A DNA stretch of 64,000 nucleotides from Paracoccaceae bacterium (GTDB taxonomy: Bacteria > Pseudomonadota > Alphaproteobacteria > Rhodobacterales > Rhodobacteraceae). Shown here piece after piece: positions 63,719 through 64,000 of the stretch. The notes beneath the pieces were generated by a model. That model made no database searches and was not told the origin of the DNA. It saw only the letters and a program-made list of their open reading frames with translations. Location of the stretch: the NCBI GenBank assembly GCA_020425085.1, contig JAGQRW010000007.1, positions 1 through 64,000 on the forward strand, written 5' to 3'. Position 1 is the stretch's first letter, and the number at the start of each line of letters is the position of its first letter. Position numbers and translations under genes: made by a program.

Positions 63719-64000
63719 ATGGCAGGTCAGGCGGCACTTGTTACCGGTGGTGCGCTAAGGCTTGGCCGGGCAATGGTGCTGAAGCTGGCAAGCCGTGGGT
63801 GCGATATCGCGCTGCACTATGCCAATTCGGCGCAAGCTGCCGAACAGACTGCAAGTGAAGTTCGCACCTTTGGTGTCAATGCGGTGACCTTGCAGGCCGA
63901 CCTTCTGGTCGAGGCTGAGGTTGCAGGGCTGATCAGTCGTGCCACATCGGCACTGGGCAAACCCTTGACGATCCTTGTCAACAATGCCTCGATTTTTGAA
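63719..64000 (+). CDS. SDR family oxidoreductase, possible pteridine reductase (3' truncated by window end)
   Basis: The first 94 codons of a short-chain dehydrogenase: cofactor motif TGGALRLGRAM and LVNNASIFE, the latter typical of pteridine/dihydromonapterin reductases (FolM, PTR1). Catalytic residues are beyond the window, so the subfamily is tentative. Confidence 0.8.
   Translation, partial: MAGQAALVTGGALRLGRAMVLKLASRGCDIALHYANSAQAAEQTASEVRTFGVNAVTLQADLLVEAEVAGLISRATSALGKPLTILVNNASIFE

Overview
The window is chromosomal DNA from an alphaproteobacterium, most likely a member of the Rhodobacterales (roseobacter-like). This rests on the gene content: a pckA / chvI-chvG / hprK-rapZ-EIIA-HPr block, a complete set of the characteristic ethylmalonyl-CoA pathway enzymes, several surface proteins with VPLPA-type C-terminal sorting signals, a LuxR/LuxI pair preceded by a short roseobacter-type protein, and families such as DUF3726, DUF1737 and DUF6473. 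No rRNA, tRNA, CRISPR array, insertion sequence, phage or plasmid gene was seen. The sequence reads as ordinary core and near-core genome with dense coding.

Layout. 0-6.6 kb: the 3' end of rpoC, a two-gene DUF3726 operon, an aldehyde dehydrogenase plus M19 dipeptidase-like pair, and a first VPLPA-CTERM protein. 7-18 kb: a SulP transporter, then purine (urate/allantoin) degradation genes (ureidoglycine aminohydrolase, PuuE-UraD fusion, UraH, LysR regulator, PuuD), interrupted by gapdh and a malic enzyme. 18-24 kb: a TetR-controlled outer-membrane or lipid export operon (LolA-like protein, two FtsX permeases, ATPase, beta-barrel protein). 24-30 kb: NnrU, DUF1737 and mesaconyl-CoA hydratase, then sdhCDAB. 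30-39 kb: DUF3108, aldo/keto reductase, deoD, ethylmalonyl-CoA mutase, two tandem VPLPA-CTERM genes, a PlsB-like acyltransferase and crotonyl-CoA carboxylase/reductase. 39-47 kb: a LuxR/LuxI quorum-sensing locus, a RecD-like helicase, small regulators, an MFS carrier and gamma-glutamyltransferase. 47-58 kb: a fourth CTERM protein, a methylsuccinyl-CoA dehydrogenase candidate, a TSUP exporter, pckA and the Chv/PTS block. 58-64 kb: 3-hydroxybutyryl-CoA dehydrogenase, DUF6473, etfAB, SppA-like protease, a Ca/Na antiporter and the start of an SDR gene.

How it works together. Ccr, Ecm, Mcd and Mch are the four diagnostic enzymes of the ethylmalonyl-CoA pathway (acetyl-CoA assimilation). They lie with Etf (acceptor for acyl-CoA dehydrogenases), 3-hydroxybutyryl-CoA dehydrogenase, succinate dehydrogenase, malic enzyme and PEP carboxykinase, so much of the route from acetyl-CoA to C4 acids and PEP is here although the genes are dispersed. 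The most interesting signal I found is a TGC-rich operator, close to what I remember as the PhaR (polyhydroxybutyrate-responsive repressor) consensus TGCRNYGCASMA. It occurs in front of ccr, mcd and the 3-hydroxybutyryl-CoA dehydrogenase gene, as a one-mismatch copy in front of ecm, and over the start codon of an MFS gene. This suggests a PHB/acetyl-CoA flux regulon. A second clear signal is a near-identical ~140-bp duplication carrying both the terminator and the CTERM-coding 3' end of two neighbouring surface-protein genes.
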